A stretch of DNA of 47,761 nt from the NCBI GenBank assembly GCA_030158285.1, contig JAOATF010000125.1, forward strand, positions 1 through 47,761, read 5' to 3'. This document shows, piece by piece, positions 8,140 through 18,508 of this stretch (its first letter is position 1; each line of letters opens with the position of its first letter). Origin of the DNA: Hyphomonadaceae bacterium (lineage in GTDB: Bacteria > Pseudomonadota > Alphaproteobacteria > Caulobacterales > Hyphomonadaceae). The notes below the pieces were generated by a model. That model saw only the letters and a program-made list of their open reading frames with translations, made no database searches and was not told the origin of the DNA. The translations under genes were made by a program, and so were the position numbers.

Positions 8140-8168
8140 TTGACCTTCATCTCGCCCAATTTCGTAAC
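8140..8168 (+). promoter_or_regulatory. Weak candidate promoter upstream of tolQ
   Basis: TTGACC at 8140-8145 is followed after 17 bases by CGTAAC at 8163-8168. The -35 match is good (5/6), the -10 match poor (3/6). It falls in the 130-base ybgC-tolQ gap, where a tolQ start would be expected. Confidence 0.25.
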
Positions 8169-8248
8169 CAGAAGCGGTACATCAAGCTGGCGTTAACGGG
8201 CATCTCCGCAAGCCTTTGACTGCCCCGAACTTTTCCATGAGGCCCTGA

Positions 8249-8965
8249 ATGCCAGAAGCTGTCGTTCCCGCGCTGCAAGCGACCGAGGATTTCTCCCTGA
8301 TCGCGCTGTTCCTGCGCGCCGACATTTTCGTCCAGATCGTGATGGGCATCCTTGCCCTGTTCTCGGTCTGGTCGCTGGCCATCGCCTTCGACAAATGGGT
8401 CTCGATTTCGGGCGCCCGCGCCCGCGCCAAGAAGTTCGAGCAAGCGTTCTGGTCCGGCCAGCAGATGGACGAGGCCAGCGATCGCGTGACCGACAAGCCC
8501 GCCGAAGCCATGGCCCGCGTGTTCAGCGCCGGCGCCCGCGAATGGCGCGAAAGCCGCCGTGGCGCGCCCGGTGACGATGCCAGCAAGGCGATCGTCGAGC
8601 GCGCCTCGGCCCAGATGGACGTGGCCGTGAACCGCGAGACGGCGCGGATGGAAGCAGGCCTTTCGACGCTGGCGATCATCGCCTCTTCGGCGCCGTTCAT
8701 CGGCCTGTTCGGCACCGTCATCGGCATCATGAATTCGTTTCGCGAGATCGCAGCGCAGGGCGAGACCAACCTGACGGTTGTGGCGCCCGGCATCGCGGAG
8801 GCGCTGTTCGCCACGGGCCTTGGCCTGTTCGCGGCCATTCCGGCGCTGATCTTCTACAACAAGTTCTCGAGCGACGTGAACGCGTTCTCCGAGCGGCTGT
8901 CCAACTTCGCGTCTGAAGTCACCGTGCGCCTGTCGCGCCGGATGCATGAACGGCGGGATGCCTGA
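8249..8965 (+). CDS. tolQ: TolQ, proton-channel subunit of the Tol-Pal system
   Basis: The 238-aa protein has the ExbB/TolQ fold: TM1 at about residues 18-48, a cytoplasmic loop of about 85 residues, then TM2 (LAIIASSAPFIGLFGTVIGIM) and TM3 (IAEALFATGLGLFAAIPALIFY). The conserved GLFGTVIGI and EALxATxxGL motifs line the TolR-binding pore. With TolR it uses the proton motive force to energise TolA across the inner membrane, supporting outer-membrane invagination at division. It is followed by tolR after 2 bases, so the two are translationally linked. Confidence 0.97.
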   Translation: MPEAVVPALQATEDFSLIALFLRADIFVQIVMGILALFSVWSLAIAFDKWVSISGARARAKKFEQAFWSGQQMDEASDRVTDKPAEAMARVFSAGAREWRESRRGAPGDDASKAIVERASAQMDVAVNRETARMEAGLSTLAIIASSAPFIGLFGTVIGIMNSFREIAAQGETNLTVVAPGIAEALFATGLGLFAAIPALIFYNKFSSDVNAFSERLSNFASEVTVRLSRRMHERRDA

Positions 8966-8967
8966 TC

Positions 8968-9426
8968 ATGGCGATGCTGATCAAGGGATCCGGAGGACGG
9001 GGCAAACGGCGCAAGCCGATGGCGGACATCAACGTGACGCCGATGGTCGACGTGATGCTGGTCCTGCTTGTGGTGTTCATGATCACGGCGCCGATGCTGG
9101 CGACGGGCGTTTCGGTGACGCTGCCGAAGGTGAAGGCCGAGCAGATGCCGCCTTCAGACCAGCGGCCGCTGGTCGTCACGGTCGACAAGGCCGGGAAGGT
9201 TTATGTGGGGCTGGAAGACACGCCGGTCTCGCTGAAGGAACTGGCGCCGATGCTGATGGCGCTTTCGGAAAACAATATAGAGAAGCGCGTCTATGTGCGC
9301 GCCGATGAAGCGGTGGCGAGTGGGGAAGTCGTGAAAGTGCTGGCGCTGTTGCAAGCGGCCGGCTTCTCCAACGTTGGCCTGCCCGTCGATCCGAACGTGG
9401 CCAGGCACATCCTTCAGGGAGACTGA
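8968..9426 (+). CDS. tolR: TolR, proton-channel subunit of the Tol-Pal system
   Basis: The 152-aa protein has a basic N-terminus (GGRGKRRKPMADINVTPMVD), a single transmembrane helix (VMLVLLVVFMITAPML) that starts right after the essential pore aspartate in TPMVD, and a periplasmic ExbD/TolR domain ending in AGFSNVGLPVDP. It pairs with TolQ as the force-generating stator. tolA starts 9 bases downstream. Confidence 0.97.
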   Translation: MAMLIKGSGGRGKRRKPMADINVTPMVDVMLVLLVVFMITAPMLATGVSVTLPKVKAEQMPPSDQRPLVVTVDKAGKVYVGLEDTPVSLKELAPMLMALSENNIEKRVYVRADEAVASGEVVKVLALLQAAGFSNVGLPVDPNVARHILQGD

Positions 9427-9435
9427 TCCCACCTG

Positions 9436-10284
9436 ATGCGCAGACTCCCGCCCGCTTCCGCCTTTTCGCTGCCATCGGCTTTCATGTCGGTGCTGGTGCA
9501 TTCGGCCGCGATCATCACGACGCTGATCGCGCTGCCCGCGGCCGTGCCCCTGCCCGTAACGGCGCAGGTCTACGTGCCGGTCGAACTGGTGACGGTGGCG
9601 GATACGACCAACCTGACTGAAATCCCGCCGGCCGAGATCAAGCTGGAAGAACTCGTCGAGGCTGCTGCCGCCGAGACCAACGCTGCCCCGCCGCCCGCGC
9701 CGCCGCCGGTGGAAGAGGACGCGATCTCGCTCGATCCGCCGAAGGACAAGCTCAAGGATCCGCCCAAGAAGCAGGAAGCAAAACCCGCACCTGCCAAGGC
9801 GGAAAGCAATCCATGGGACGCTGTGGACGAGGCGCTCAAGACCGCTGAGGACTTCAAGAAGAAGTCCAAGACGCAGTCCAACGCGGCCAACACGGCGCCG
9901 GCAAGCTCCACGCCCGAGGCCCCGCGCCTCAGCGCCGGCGACAAGCGCCGCATGACGGCGTCGATCACCGACATCATCATCTCGCAGCTGGTAGACAAGG
10001 GATGCTGGGCCGATCATTCGGACATGGCGGACGCCAAGCGGCTGACGGCAACCTATCGCGTCTGGTTTGGCCGCAATGGCAAGTTCTCGAAGCCGCCGGA
10101 ACTGATCAATCCATCGCGCAAGCCCGCGAACGATCCGCCGCTGAACACGTACATCGTGCACGCCGAGCGGGCGCTGAACAAATGCAACACGATCGGCTGG
10201 TACGTGCCGGAAGACTATTTTCGCCTACCCCAGCCGGCCTTCATCGACATCGAATTCCTGCCCAGCATCGGAGCCAACCAATGA
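9436..10284 (+). CDS. tolA: TolA, periplasm-spanning energy transducer
   Basis: The 282-aa protein has one N-terminal membrane helix (MSVLVHSAAIITTLIALPA), then a Pro/Ala/Lys/Glu-rich segment at about residues 65-150 (PPPAPPPVEEDAI, KLKDPPKKQEAKPAPAK). A C-terminal globular TolA/TonB-like domain follows from about residue 170, with two cysteines (DKGCWAD and LNKCNTIGW) that match the disulfide of this fold. The linker is short compared with enterobacterial TolA. It couples TolQR to TolB/Pal. The stop overlaps the tolB start (ATGA). Confidence 0.94.
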   Translation: MRRLPPASAFSLPSAFMSVLVHSAAIITTLIALPAAVPLPVTAQVYVPVELVTVADTTNLTEIPPAEIKLEELVEAAAAETNAAPPPAPPPVEEDAISLDPPKDKLKDPPKKQEAKPAPAKAESNPWDAVDEALKTAEDFKKKSKTQSNAANTAPASSTPEAPRLSAGDKRRMTASITDIIISQLVDKGCWADHSDMADAKRLTATYRVWFGRNGKFSKPPELINPSRKPANDPPLNTYIVHAERALNKCNTIGWYVPEDYFRLPQPAFIDIEFLPSIGANQ

Positions 10285-11738
10285 CCAGGACGCAAAACGC
10301 CATGGTGACTGGATCTCGCGGATTGGGCTCGCGTTTGCTGACGAAGCTGGCCGTTGCGGTGATGGGCGCGGCCGCGCTGTTTGTCGCCGCTCCGCACGCC
10401 CCTGCTCACGCCCAGCTGCGCGCGACCGTGGTCGGCGAGCAATACATCCCGCTGCGGATCGCCATCCCCGACTTTGACGGCACGGGGCCCAACGCCGCCG
10501 AGATCGCGCGCCAGATCGGCGACGTGGTGCGCGCCGACCTCGGCACGTCCGCGCCGTTCAAGGTGCTCGACAAGGCGGCCTTCATCGAGCGCGATGTCGA
10601 CATCGCGATGCAGCCGATCTTCGGCAACTGGACTGTCGCCGGTCTCGAAACGCAAGCGCTGGTGGTCGGCAATGTCGTGGTCAACCCGACCACCAATGCG
10701 ATGACCGTGCAGTTCCGCCTGTGGGACATCTACGGCCAGAAGATGCAGTACGAGGCGGGCTATGAAGTGCCGACGCCGCTCAACTGGCGCCGCCTCGCAC
10801 ACAAGGTCGCCGACGACATCTTCACGCAGCTGACGGGCGACCCGGGCTATTTCGACAGCCGCGTGGTGTTCGTGTCCAAGACGCCGGGCGACGAGCCGTT
10901 CAAGGGCCGCCTTGCGATCATGGACCAGGACGGCGCCAATGCCGAATTCCTGCTGTCGGGCTTTACCTCGGTCATCAACCCGCGCTTCTCGCCGACCGAC
11001 CAGGTGATCCTGTACGGCGCCTATGTGCCGGACCCGCGCTATGCCGGCGCGACGTTGCTGCGCACCTATCTCTATGACATCGCGACCGGCCGGCAGGAGA
11101 TCCTCGCCGAGGGCAATGGCCAGCTCGACTTCTCGGCGCGCTTCTCGCCGGACGGCAAGTCGATCGTGTTCAACCGCGCCGAGCGGGGCAACACCGACAT
11201 CTACAAGATCGACCTCGCGACCCGGAAACTGACGCGGCTGACCAGCAATTCCGCGATCGACGTGTCGCCGTCCTATTCCCCGGACGGCAAGCAGATCGTC
11301 TTCCAGTCCGACCGGGGCGGCTCCAAGCAGCTCTACATCATGAACGCAGACGGGTCGCAGATGGTCTGCCCGCGTGGCGGCGGGGCGCGGGCCGACGCCT
11401 GCCGGATCACGTTCGACCAGCCGGGCTACAGCTTCACCGACCCGGTGTGGTCGCCGCGGGGCGACTGGATCGCCTTCTCCCGCCAGGGCGGCGGGCAGTT
11501 CGTGGTCGGCGTGATCCTGAAGGACGGCACCAGCCTGCGGGTCCTGACCGACGGCTATCAGGACGAAAGCCCGACCTGGTCGCCCAATGGCCGGGTGATC
11601 GCGTTCGAGCGCACTGCCTCGCGGGCCGCCGGACCGAAGCTCCACAGCATCGACCTTACGGGACGTAATGAGCGCCGTCTGGCCACCCCGCGGGATGCAA
11701 CCAACCCGACTTGGGGCCCCGTGCTCAAGATGGAATAG
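10281..11738 (+). CDS. tolB: TolB, periplasmic beta-propeller of the Tol-Pal system
   Basis: The 485-aa protein begins with a signal peptide with an unusually long n-region (about 20 residues before AVAVMGAAALFVAA), cleaved near AHA-Q at about residue 45. The N-terminal domain (PLRIAIPDFDGTG) is followed by a six-bladed propeller with repeated SPDGK/D motifs: FSPDGKSIVF, YSPDGKQIVFQSDRGG, WSPRGDWIAFSR and WSPNGRVIAFER. TolB shuttles between Pal and TolA. The ATG at 10281 overlaps the tolA stop by 4 bases. After tolB there is a 260-base gap before pal. Confidence 0.97.
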   Translation: MTRTQNAMVTGSRGLGSRLLTKLAVAVMGAAALFVAAPHAPAHAQLRATVVGEQYIPLRIAIPDFDGTGPNAAEIARQIGDVVRADLGTSAPFKVLDKAAFIERDVDIAMQPIFGNWTVAGLETQALVVGNVVVNPTTNAMTVQFRLWDIYGQKMQYEAGYEVPTPLNWRRLAHKVADDIFTQLTGDPGYFDSRVVFVSKTPGDEPFKGRLAIMDQDGANAEFLLSGFTSVINPRFSPTDQVILYGAYVPDPRYAGATLLRTYLYDIATGRQEILAEGNGQLDFSARFSPDGKSIVFNRAERGNTDIYKIDLATRKLTRLTSNSAIDVSPSYSPDGKQIVFQSDRGGSKQLYIMNADGSQMVCPRGGGARADACRITFDQPGYSFTDPVWSPRGDWIAFSRQGGGQFVVGVILKDGTSLRVLTDGYQDESPTWSPNGRVIAFERTASRAAGPKLHSIDLTGRNERRLATPRDATNPTWGPVLKME

Positions 11739-11864
11739 ACGAAAGTTGGACGAAGCTGCCTGCAGGTAAGTCAGGCCTGCGACTGATCTGCCTCAGGTAG
11801 CGGAAAAGATTTCGCGACCCACATTACTTGATTGCAATGTGGTCATGCCTTTGCCACAAAAATC

Positions 11865-11892
11865 CCGGAAGTATTTTACTGCTTCGGGGGAT
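11865..11892 (+). other. Imperfect stem-loop in the tolB-pal gap
   Basis: The segment forms ATCCC/GGGAT plus GAAG/CTTC arms with a one-base bulge around a 10-base A/T-rich loop. There is no T-run behind it, so it is not an obvious terminator. It may be an mRNA processing or attenuation structure separating tolB from the more abundant pal. Confidence 0.3.
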
Positions 11893-11910
11893 CGGAACCC
11901 AGACGCTGCC

Positions 11911-11939
11911 TTGCAATTGTATTGCAATTCGCAGGTAAT
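11911..11939 (+). promoter_or_regulatory. TTGCAAT palindrome and candidate pal promoter
   Basis: TTGCAAT, three bases, then ATTGCAA (11911-11927) is a perfect 7-bp inverted repeat, and another ATTGCAAT lies at about 11832-11839. TTGCAA at 11911 also sits 17 bases before GGTAAT (11934-11939), a mediocre -35/-10 pair about 60 bases upstream of the pal start codon. An operator overlapping the pal promoter is plausible; no regulator can be named. Confidence 0.35.
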
Positions 11940-11998
11940 GCCGAGGGATAGGACGTGCGCCTTCTTGGGGGCGCGCCGGGAACAAGGAGACTTTATCT

Positions 11999-12550
11999 AT
12001 GCGGACTCTCAGCCTGACGGCTCTCGCTATCGCCGCGCTCGCCACTGCGGCCTGCGCTTCCAACCCGCCTCCGGAGCCGGCGCCCGCCCCGGTCGAAACC
12101 GCGGTTGTCACGCCGCCGGTGGTTGTGCCGCCGAAGCCGCCGGTTGTCGTCACGCCGCCGGTCCCGACCGGCCCGGCCGCTGGCTCGAAGGCCGACTTCG
12201 CCGTGAAAGCGACGGATCGCGTGTATTTCGGGTACGACGCCTACAATCTCGACACGGACTCGAACAAATCGCTGGCCAGCCAGGTTGCCTGGCTGAAGCA
12301 GTTCCCGTCGACCCGCGTTGAAGTGCAGGGCCACGCTGACGAGCGCGGCACCCGCGACTACAACATCGCCCTCGGCGAGCGTCGCGCCCAGGCGGTCAAA
12401 TCCTATCTGGTTGCTCAAGGCATCGCGGAAACCCGCATCCAGACCATCTCCTTCGGCAAGGACAAGCCGATGGACATGGGCCATGACGAAGCGGCCTGGG
12501 CCCGCAACCGCAACGCCTACACCAACGTGATCGTGGAAGCGATTTCGTAA
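11999..12550 (+). CDS. pal: Pal, peptidoglycan-associated outer-membrane lipoprotein
   Basis: The 183-aa precursor has a lipoprotein signal ending in ATAAC, then a Pro/Val-rich linker (residues about 22-60) and a C-terminal OmpA-like domain. Peptidoglycan-binding motifs are visible: VEVQGHADERGTRDYNIALG and ERRAQAVKSYL. Pal anchors the outer membrane to the cell wall by binding diaminopimelate and is recycled by TolQRAB. AAGGAG lies 8-9 bases before the ATG. Separated from tolB by 260 bases, it probably has its own promoter. Confidence 0.96.
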   Translation: MRTLSLTALAIAALATAACASNPPPEPAPAPVETAVVTPPVVVPPKPPVVVTPPVPTGPAAGSKADFAVKATDRVYFGYDAYNLDTDSNKSLASQVAWLKQFPSTRVEVQGHADERGTRDYNIALGERRAQAVKSYLVAQGIAETRIQTISFGKDKPMDMGHDEAAWARNRNAYTNVIVEAIS

Positions 12551-12618
12551 CGGCTGGAATGCAGTCTGCCGCCCGGTTCGCCTTATTTTTGGCCCGGGCG
12601 GCAGGTAGCTTCATAGCC

Positions 12619-13566
12619 ATGACACACACTCTTTTCGAAGATTCGGGGCACAATTCGCACCGTTCCCGTGCTGGTCACCCGAGGGCTCAGGCCCGGGTCC
12701 GCGACATTCACCTTGAAACCGAAAGCCTGATCCGGCCCGTCATCTGGACGCTGGCCTGTCTTGGCGCGTTGCTGGCCGTGGCGGCCGTGGCGCCCCGTGC
12801 GGAGGCCCAGGTGTTTTCGTCCCAGCCTTATGTCGCCGCGCCTGACCCGGCGGTGGAACAGCTGCGCATCCGCCTCGAGGCGCTCGAAGGCGACCTGCGC
12901 AAGGCCATCGACCAGACCGAGACGCTGGGCGCGCAGCTGGGCGATGCCCGCCGCGTGGCTGACCAGGCCGACGCCGGCCGCCGCCGCGCCGAAGCCGAGA
13001 TCCAGTTGCTGAAGGATCGCGTCGAGACGCTGGAAGAAGAACTGCAGGGCGTGCCCGCCGCTGCCGGCGGCGCGCCTGTCGCTCCCGTTGGCGGCAATAC
13101 GCGTAGCGCGGTCAACAATGCCGCCCCCGCCCCGCCGCCGGCCCCGGCCGCACCGGCGCTCGACCAGGCTTCGCTGCCGCAGGACGAGGAGGGCCTGTTC
13201 ACGGAATCCCATGCGCTGCTGATCGGCGGGAATTTCCCGGGCGCCGAGGAAGCGTTCTCGACCTACCTGTCCAAATATCCGAAGGGCAAGAAGGCCGCCG
13301 ATGCCCAGTACTATCTGGGTGAATCGCTGCTCTACCAGGACAACTTCCCGGATGCCGCGCAGGCCTATGGCAAGCTGATCAAGGAGTATTCCAGCTCCCC
13401 CAACGCGCCGACGGGCCTTGTGAAACTGGCCCGCGCGATGCGGCTGATGGAGAAGCGCACCGAGGCCTGCAAGACGCTGGACCTGATGGGCAAGCAGTTC
13501 CCGAAGGCGTCCGCCGTCGCCAAGCAGATGGCCGCGCAGGAACGCCAGCTCGCGAAATGCAGCTAG
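12619..13566 (+). CDS. cpoB: CpoB/YbgF, Tol-Pal-linked periplasmic TPR protein
   Basis: The 315-aa protein has an N-terminal extension of about 35 residues before a signal-like hydrophobic stretch (TLACLGALLAVAAVAPRAEA), so either the n-region is long or translation starts later. A coiled coil follows (VEQLRIRLEALEGDLRKAI), then an Ala/Pro linker and a C-terminal TPR domain with the family sequence AQYYLGESLLYQDNFPDAA. CpoB coordinates peptidoglycan synthesis with Tol-driven outer-membrane constriction. An in-frame ATG at 12559 would lengthen the odd N-terminus further; 12619 was preferred. Confidence 0.92.
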   Translation: MTHTLFEDSGHNSHRSRAGHPRAQARVRDIHLETESLIRPVIWTLACLGALLAVAAVAPRAEAQVFSSQPYVAAPDPAVEQLRIRLEALEGDLRKAIDQTETLGAQLGDARRVADQADAGRRRAEAEIQLLKDRVETLEEELQGVPAAAGGAPVAPVGGNTRSAVNNAAPAPPPAPAAPALDQASLPQDEEGLFTESHALLIGGNFPGAEEAFSTYLSKYPKGKKAADAQYYLGESLLYQDNFPDAAQAYGKLIKEYSSSPNAPTGLVKLARAMRLMEKRTEACKTLDLMGKQFPKASAVAKQMAAQERQLAKCS

Positions 13567-13616
13567 TTTAACTCAACAGATCGCGACAACGATTCCGCAA
13601 GAGGTCATCCGGCGTT

Positions 13617-14165
13617 ATGCCGTACCGAAACCCTGAGTCGGGGAAGACAGCCTTGCGACCCATCCCGCGTGCCCCTGCCCTGATCGCCGCCGCCGTGACC
13701 GCGGCGTTGCTTGCCATTCCTGCATTGGCGCAGCCGCCCTCCGCCGAGCGCGTGCGCGGCGGCATGTTCGACGCCTCCGACCCGGCCGGCATTGCGCGCT
13801 TCATGGAGCGCACGGGCTATCGCGTGGAGCTGCGCGCCGACGCCAAGGGCGACCCGGTGATCGCGGGACGGTTTTCGGGCGCGGACTACACCATCCAGTT
13901 CTACGAGTGCGAAGGTGGCCAGTTCTGCAATTCGGTGCAGTTCCTGACGCAGGCTGCGCGCCCGGCGACGTTCTCGACCGAGGCGGCCAACACCTTCAAC
14001 GCCAAGTGGCGCTATGCGCGCATCGTCTATGACCAGGCGCAGGTGAAGATGCTGATGGACCTCAACCTCGACGCGGGCGTCACGGCCGACAATCTCGAGG
14101 ACACGCTCGACATCTGGCGGCAGCTGGTCGACATCTACCAGCGTGAAATCATCGGCAAGAAGTAG
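13617..14165 (+). CDS. Secreted YbjN-domain-like protein
   Basis: The product (182 aa from this ATG) has a clear signal peptide (ALIAAAVTAALLAIPALA-Q) and a mature part of about 145 residues. The region GYRVELRADAKGDPVIAGRF...YTIQFYECEGGQFCNSVQF resembles YbjN-type proteins, which adopt a type III secretion chaperone-like fold; their role is unclear. Two cysteines (ECEGGQFC) could form a disulfide in the periplasm. A TTG at 13653 preceded by GGGGA gives a shorter and more typical signal peptide and may be the true start. Its 3' end overlaps tilS by 23 bases, so it is probably co-transcribed with the tol-pal cluster. Confidence 0.72.
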   Translation: MPYRNPESGKTALRPIPRAPALIAAAVTAALLAIPALAQPPSAERVRGGMFDASDPAGIARFMERTGYRVELRADAKGDPVIAGRFSGADYTIQFYECEGGQFCNSVQFLTQAARPATFSTEAANTFNAKWRYARIVYDQAQVKMLMDLNLDAGVTADNLEDTLDIWRQLVDIYQREIIGKK

Positions 14166-15255
14166 CGCGACGGCCTCCTCGCCGCTGACCCAGCGGGCGC
14201 TGGAAGCGTTCGGCTTTCTCACCAGCAGCCACGAAACACTCGGTATCGCCGTCTCCGGCGGCTCGGACTCCACGGCGCTGCTGGTGCTGGCGCACAGCTG
14301 GGCCCGTCACAGGGGCGGGTTCTGTCGCGCGGTCACCGTGGATCATGGCTTGCGGCCCGAAGCGGCGCAGGAGGCGCGTGTTGTTGCGCGCCTGTGTGGC
14401 GAGCTCGGCATCCAGCACGAAACGCTGAAATGGCGGCGTACGGATGATGGGCCCGTAAGCCAGGACGATGCGCGGCGGGCGCGGCACAAGCTGCTGGCGC
14501 GGTGGGCGGAGAAGCATGACGTCGACAGCCTTGCGCTCGGCCACACACGCGACGACAGGCTGGAGACCTTCCTGATGCGCGCGCGGCAGGGCTCGGGCTG
14601 GTACGGGCTGGCGGGGCCGATGCCGGACGGGTTCTCGCCGGTGTGGCCCGAGGGACGGATGCTGCGGCTGATCCGGCCGCTGCTGGCCTTCGGACGTGAA
14701 GAGCTGCGCGAGGAGCTGCGGGAGCGCGGCGTGAGCTGGATCGACGACCCGTCGAATGACGCGAGCCGGTTCGAGCGCGTACGGATGCGCAAGCTGATCG
14801 CGCGCATGGATGCACAGGCGCGGGCCAAGGCGTTGCGGGTGATGGACCGGCTGGCGGGTGTGCGCGCAGCCGTGATGACAGAAGCGGAGGGCCTGCTGCG
14901 CCACGTCCATCACAGCGAAAGCGACCGCGAGGTGGATATCCTGCTGGAGGCGCGGGACCTTGTGGGGGCCGAGGCGTGGCTGCGGTTCATCGAGGCGCAG
15001 GTGATGGCGGCGGGCGGGGGCGAGCGCCCGCCCCGGCGCGATGCGCTGGACAGGCTGCTGGCGCGGATCGCGGCGCGGGATGCTGAACTGGCGCGGGGCG
15101 TGACGCTGGCGGGGGCGAAAATCCGGATCCGCGACGGGGCTTTCCTGTGCGTCTCGCAGGCCCCGCCCCGGCGGGGCGCGACCCGCCTGCGCCGCGACTG
15201 GGGACGGACGGCGACGCTGCTGCACGCACCGGACCTGCGGTCGCTTTCGGTCTAG
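14143..15255 (+). CDS. tilS: TilS, tRNA(Ile)-lysidine synthetase
   Basis: The 370-aa protein has the PP-loop AVSGGSDSTALL near residue 38, followed by TVDHGLRPEA and LGHTRDDRLETFLMR, all TilS N-type ATPase motifs. RPLLAFGREELREELRE and WIDDPSND are also family motifs. TilS attaches lysine to C34 of the CAU-anticodon tRNA-Ile so that it reads AUA. Start is GTG at 14143, inside the upstream gene. Downstream comes ftsH, the common bacterial tilS-ftsH order. Confidence 0.95.
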   Translation: MKSSARSSATASSPLTQRALEAFGFLTSSHETLGIAVSGGSDSTALLVLAHSWARHRGGFCRAVTVDHGLRPEAAQEARVVARLCGELGIQHETLKWRRTDDGPVSQDDARRARHKLLARWAEKHDVDSLALGHTRDDRLETFLMRARQGSGWYGLAGPMPDGFSPVWPEGRMLRLIRPLLAFGREELREELRERGVSWIDDPSNDASRFERVRMRKLIARMDAQARAKALRVMDRLAGVRAAVMTEAEGLLRHVHHSESDREVDILLEARDLVGAEAWLRFIEAQVMAAGGGERPPRRDALDRLLARIAARDAELARGVTLAGAKIRIRDGAFLCVSQAPPRRGATRLRRDWGRTATLLHAPDLRSLSV

Positions 15256-15442
15256 CCTCGGCGGCCCGGGGCGGCGGGCTAGCCCCCGGAAATCACGCGG
15301 AAGATCGTCCGGGAGGCCCTTCCCGCGCCCGGAACGCGAAAAAGACGCAGGAATGTGACGCCCACTTAACGGTTCAGCACTCGTTTTCGCCCATAACTGC
15401 CCCTATCTTCACGGGTCAGTACCCTCAAGAAAGGCTGCGCGA

Positions 15443-17353
<1,911 letters not shown>

Positions 17354-17388
17354 GGCAGGCTGAACGGACGAAATCGTTAAACAATGAG

Positions 17389-17423
17389 GGGCGGCGGTTC
17401 ACCAAGGACCGCCGCCCTTTCCT
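17389..17423 (+). terminator. Rho-independent terminator after ftsH
   Basis: GGGCGGCGGT (17389-17398) pairs perfectly with ACCGCCGCCC (17408-17417) around a 9-base loop, followed by TTTCCTGTT. It lies 36 bases after the ftsH stop and ends the tilS-ftsH transcript before the outer-membrane protein gene. Confidence 0.8.
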
Positions 17424-17515
17424 GTTCCATCGGCATGCGCCCGGTGGCGCCGCCCGCTTGTGCGCTCTTCGTTTACGCTGTGCGGCTAGTCTTTCCGGGA
17501 AAACGGAGACACACG

Positions 17516-18352
17516 ATGCGCAAGCTCATCGCCATCACCCTTCTGTCCGGCGCCGCCTTCACGCCTGCCGCCTTCGCGCAGGACTCGGACTGGACCGGTA
17601 TCTATGTCGGCGGACAAGTCGGCTACAGCTTCAAGGCCGATGACGAAGAGATCATCTTCGATACCGACCTCGACGGGCTGTTCGAGGACACGGTGCGCAC
17701 CAGCGGCAGCGCGGATGCGTTTGCGCCCGGCTTTTGCAATGGCGCGGCAATGGGATCGGCGCCGGCGGCGGGATGCCGCGCGAGCGATGGCAACGTCAAT
17801 CTTTCGGTGCGCGCGGGCTTTGACCTGCAGCTGGGCAACTGGGTTGTCGGCGCGCTGGGCGAATACACGTCGGTGAACCTCGGCGACGACGTGACCGGTT
17901 TCTCCTCGACGCCGGTTGCCTCCTATACCTTCACGCGCGACCTCAACTCGCTGACATCGGCGCGGCTGCGCGGCGGCTGGGCGACAGACATGTCGCTGCT
18001 CTATGGCACGGCCGGATGGGCCTGGGGCGACATGAGCCGCTCCTTCACCACGACCAACACGGTCAACACGTTCGTCGCTTCGGAAGACAGCGAAGTCGAT
18101 GGCCTGCAGGTAGGCCTGGGCTTCGAACAGAAGCTGGAGCCGCTGTGGCTGCTCGGCTCGGGCTGGACGATGGGTGTGGAGTATCTCTGGACTTCGCTGG
18201 ACGATGGTGACTATCCGGTGCGCGTCGGACAGGGCACGGCGCCCGCGAACAACCCGTTCGTCATCGTCAACACGGCGGGCACGGACATGGAACGCACCAA
18301 GGACGTGTTCGAGTATTCGACAGTCGGCATCACGCTGAACTGGCGCCCGTAG
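17516..18352 (+). CDS. Outer-membrane beta-barrel protein (OmpA/OM_b-brl-like)
   Basis: The 278-aa precursor has a signal peptide (MRKLIAITLLSGAAFTPAAFA-Q). The mature start DWTGIYVGGQVGYSF is typical of small 8-stranded porin-like barrels in alphaproteobacteria. Alternating strands follow, including VNLSVRAGFDLQLGNWVVGALGEYTS and SARLRGGWA, ending in YSTVGITLNWRP. The last residue is proline rather than the more usual Phe. Two cysteines (FCNGA and AGCRA) may form a loop disulfide. ACGGAGA precedes the ATG. It is monocistronic, flanked by terminators. Function beyond a barrel is not evident. Confidence 0.85.
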   Translation: MRKLIAITLLSGAAFTPAAFAQDSDWTGIYVGGQVGYSFKADDEEIIFDTDLDGLFEDTVRTSGSADAFAPGFCNGAAMGSAPAAGCRASDGNVNLSVRAGFDLQLGNWVVGALGEYTSVNLGDDVTGFSSTPVASYTFTRDLNSLTSARLRGGWATDMSLLYGTAGWAWGDMSRSFTTTNTVNTFVASEDSEVDGLQVGLGFEQKLEPLWLLGSGWTMGVEYLWTSLDDGDYPVRVGQGTAPANNPFVIVNTAGTDMERTKDVFEYSTVGITLNWRP

Positions 18353-18374
18353 ACCTCCACGGAAGACAGGATTG

Positions 18375-18413
18375 CGAACGGCGGCTCCGGCAAGGGGCCG
18401 CCGTTCGTGTTTT
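18375..18413 (+). terminator. Rho-independent terminator after the beta-barrel gene
   Basis: CGAACGGCGGC (18375-18385) pairs with GCCGCCGTTCG (18397-18407) over an 11-base loop and is followed by TGTTTT. It lies 22 bases after the stop codon at 18352. Confidence 0.82.
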
Positions 18414-18508
18414 CGCGCCGGCAGACGCCAAGGCTTGCCATGCGCGCCGGATGACGGCTTGGTGGGCGCATGCCTTCAGGCGCGTGGGAGACCGGCTTGC
18501 TTCTTCAG

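Noticed and set aside
10215-11645. Minus-strand open frame of 476 codons opposite tolB
   Set aside because: Antisense shadow of TolB; no ribosome site or recognisable domain.
15250-15300. CCGGGG...CCCCGG hairpin after tilS as terminator
   Set aside because: The stem is broken and there is no T tract; ftsH may partly be read from upstream.
15340-15442. Possible heat-shock (sigma-32) promoter ahead of ftsH
   Set aside because: CCCCTATCTT resembles an alphaproteobacterial -10 element, but no CTTGAA-like -35 lies at the right distance.
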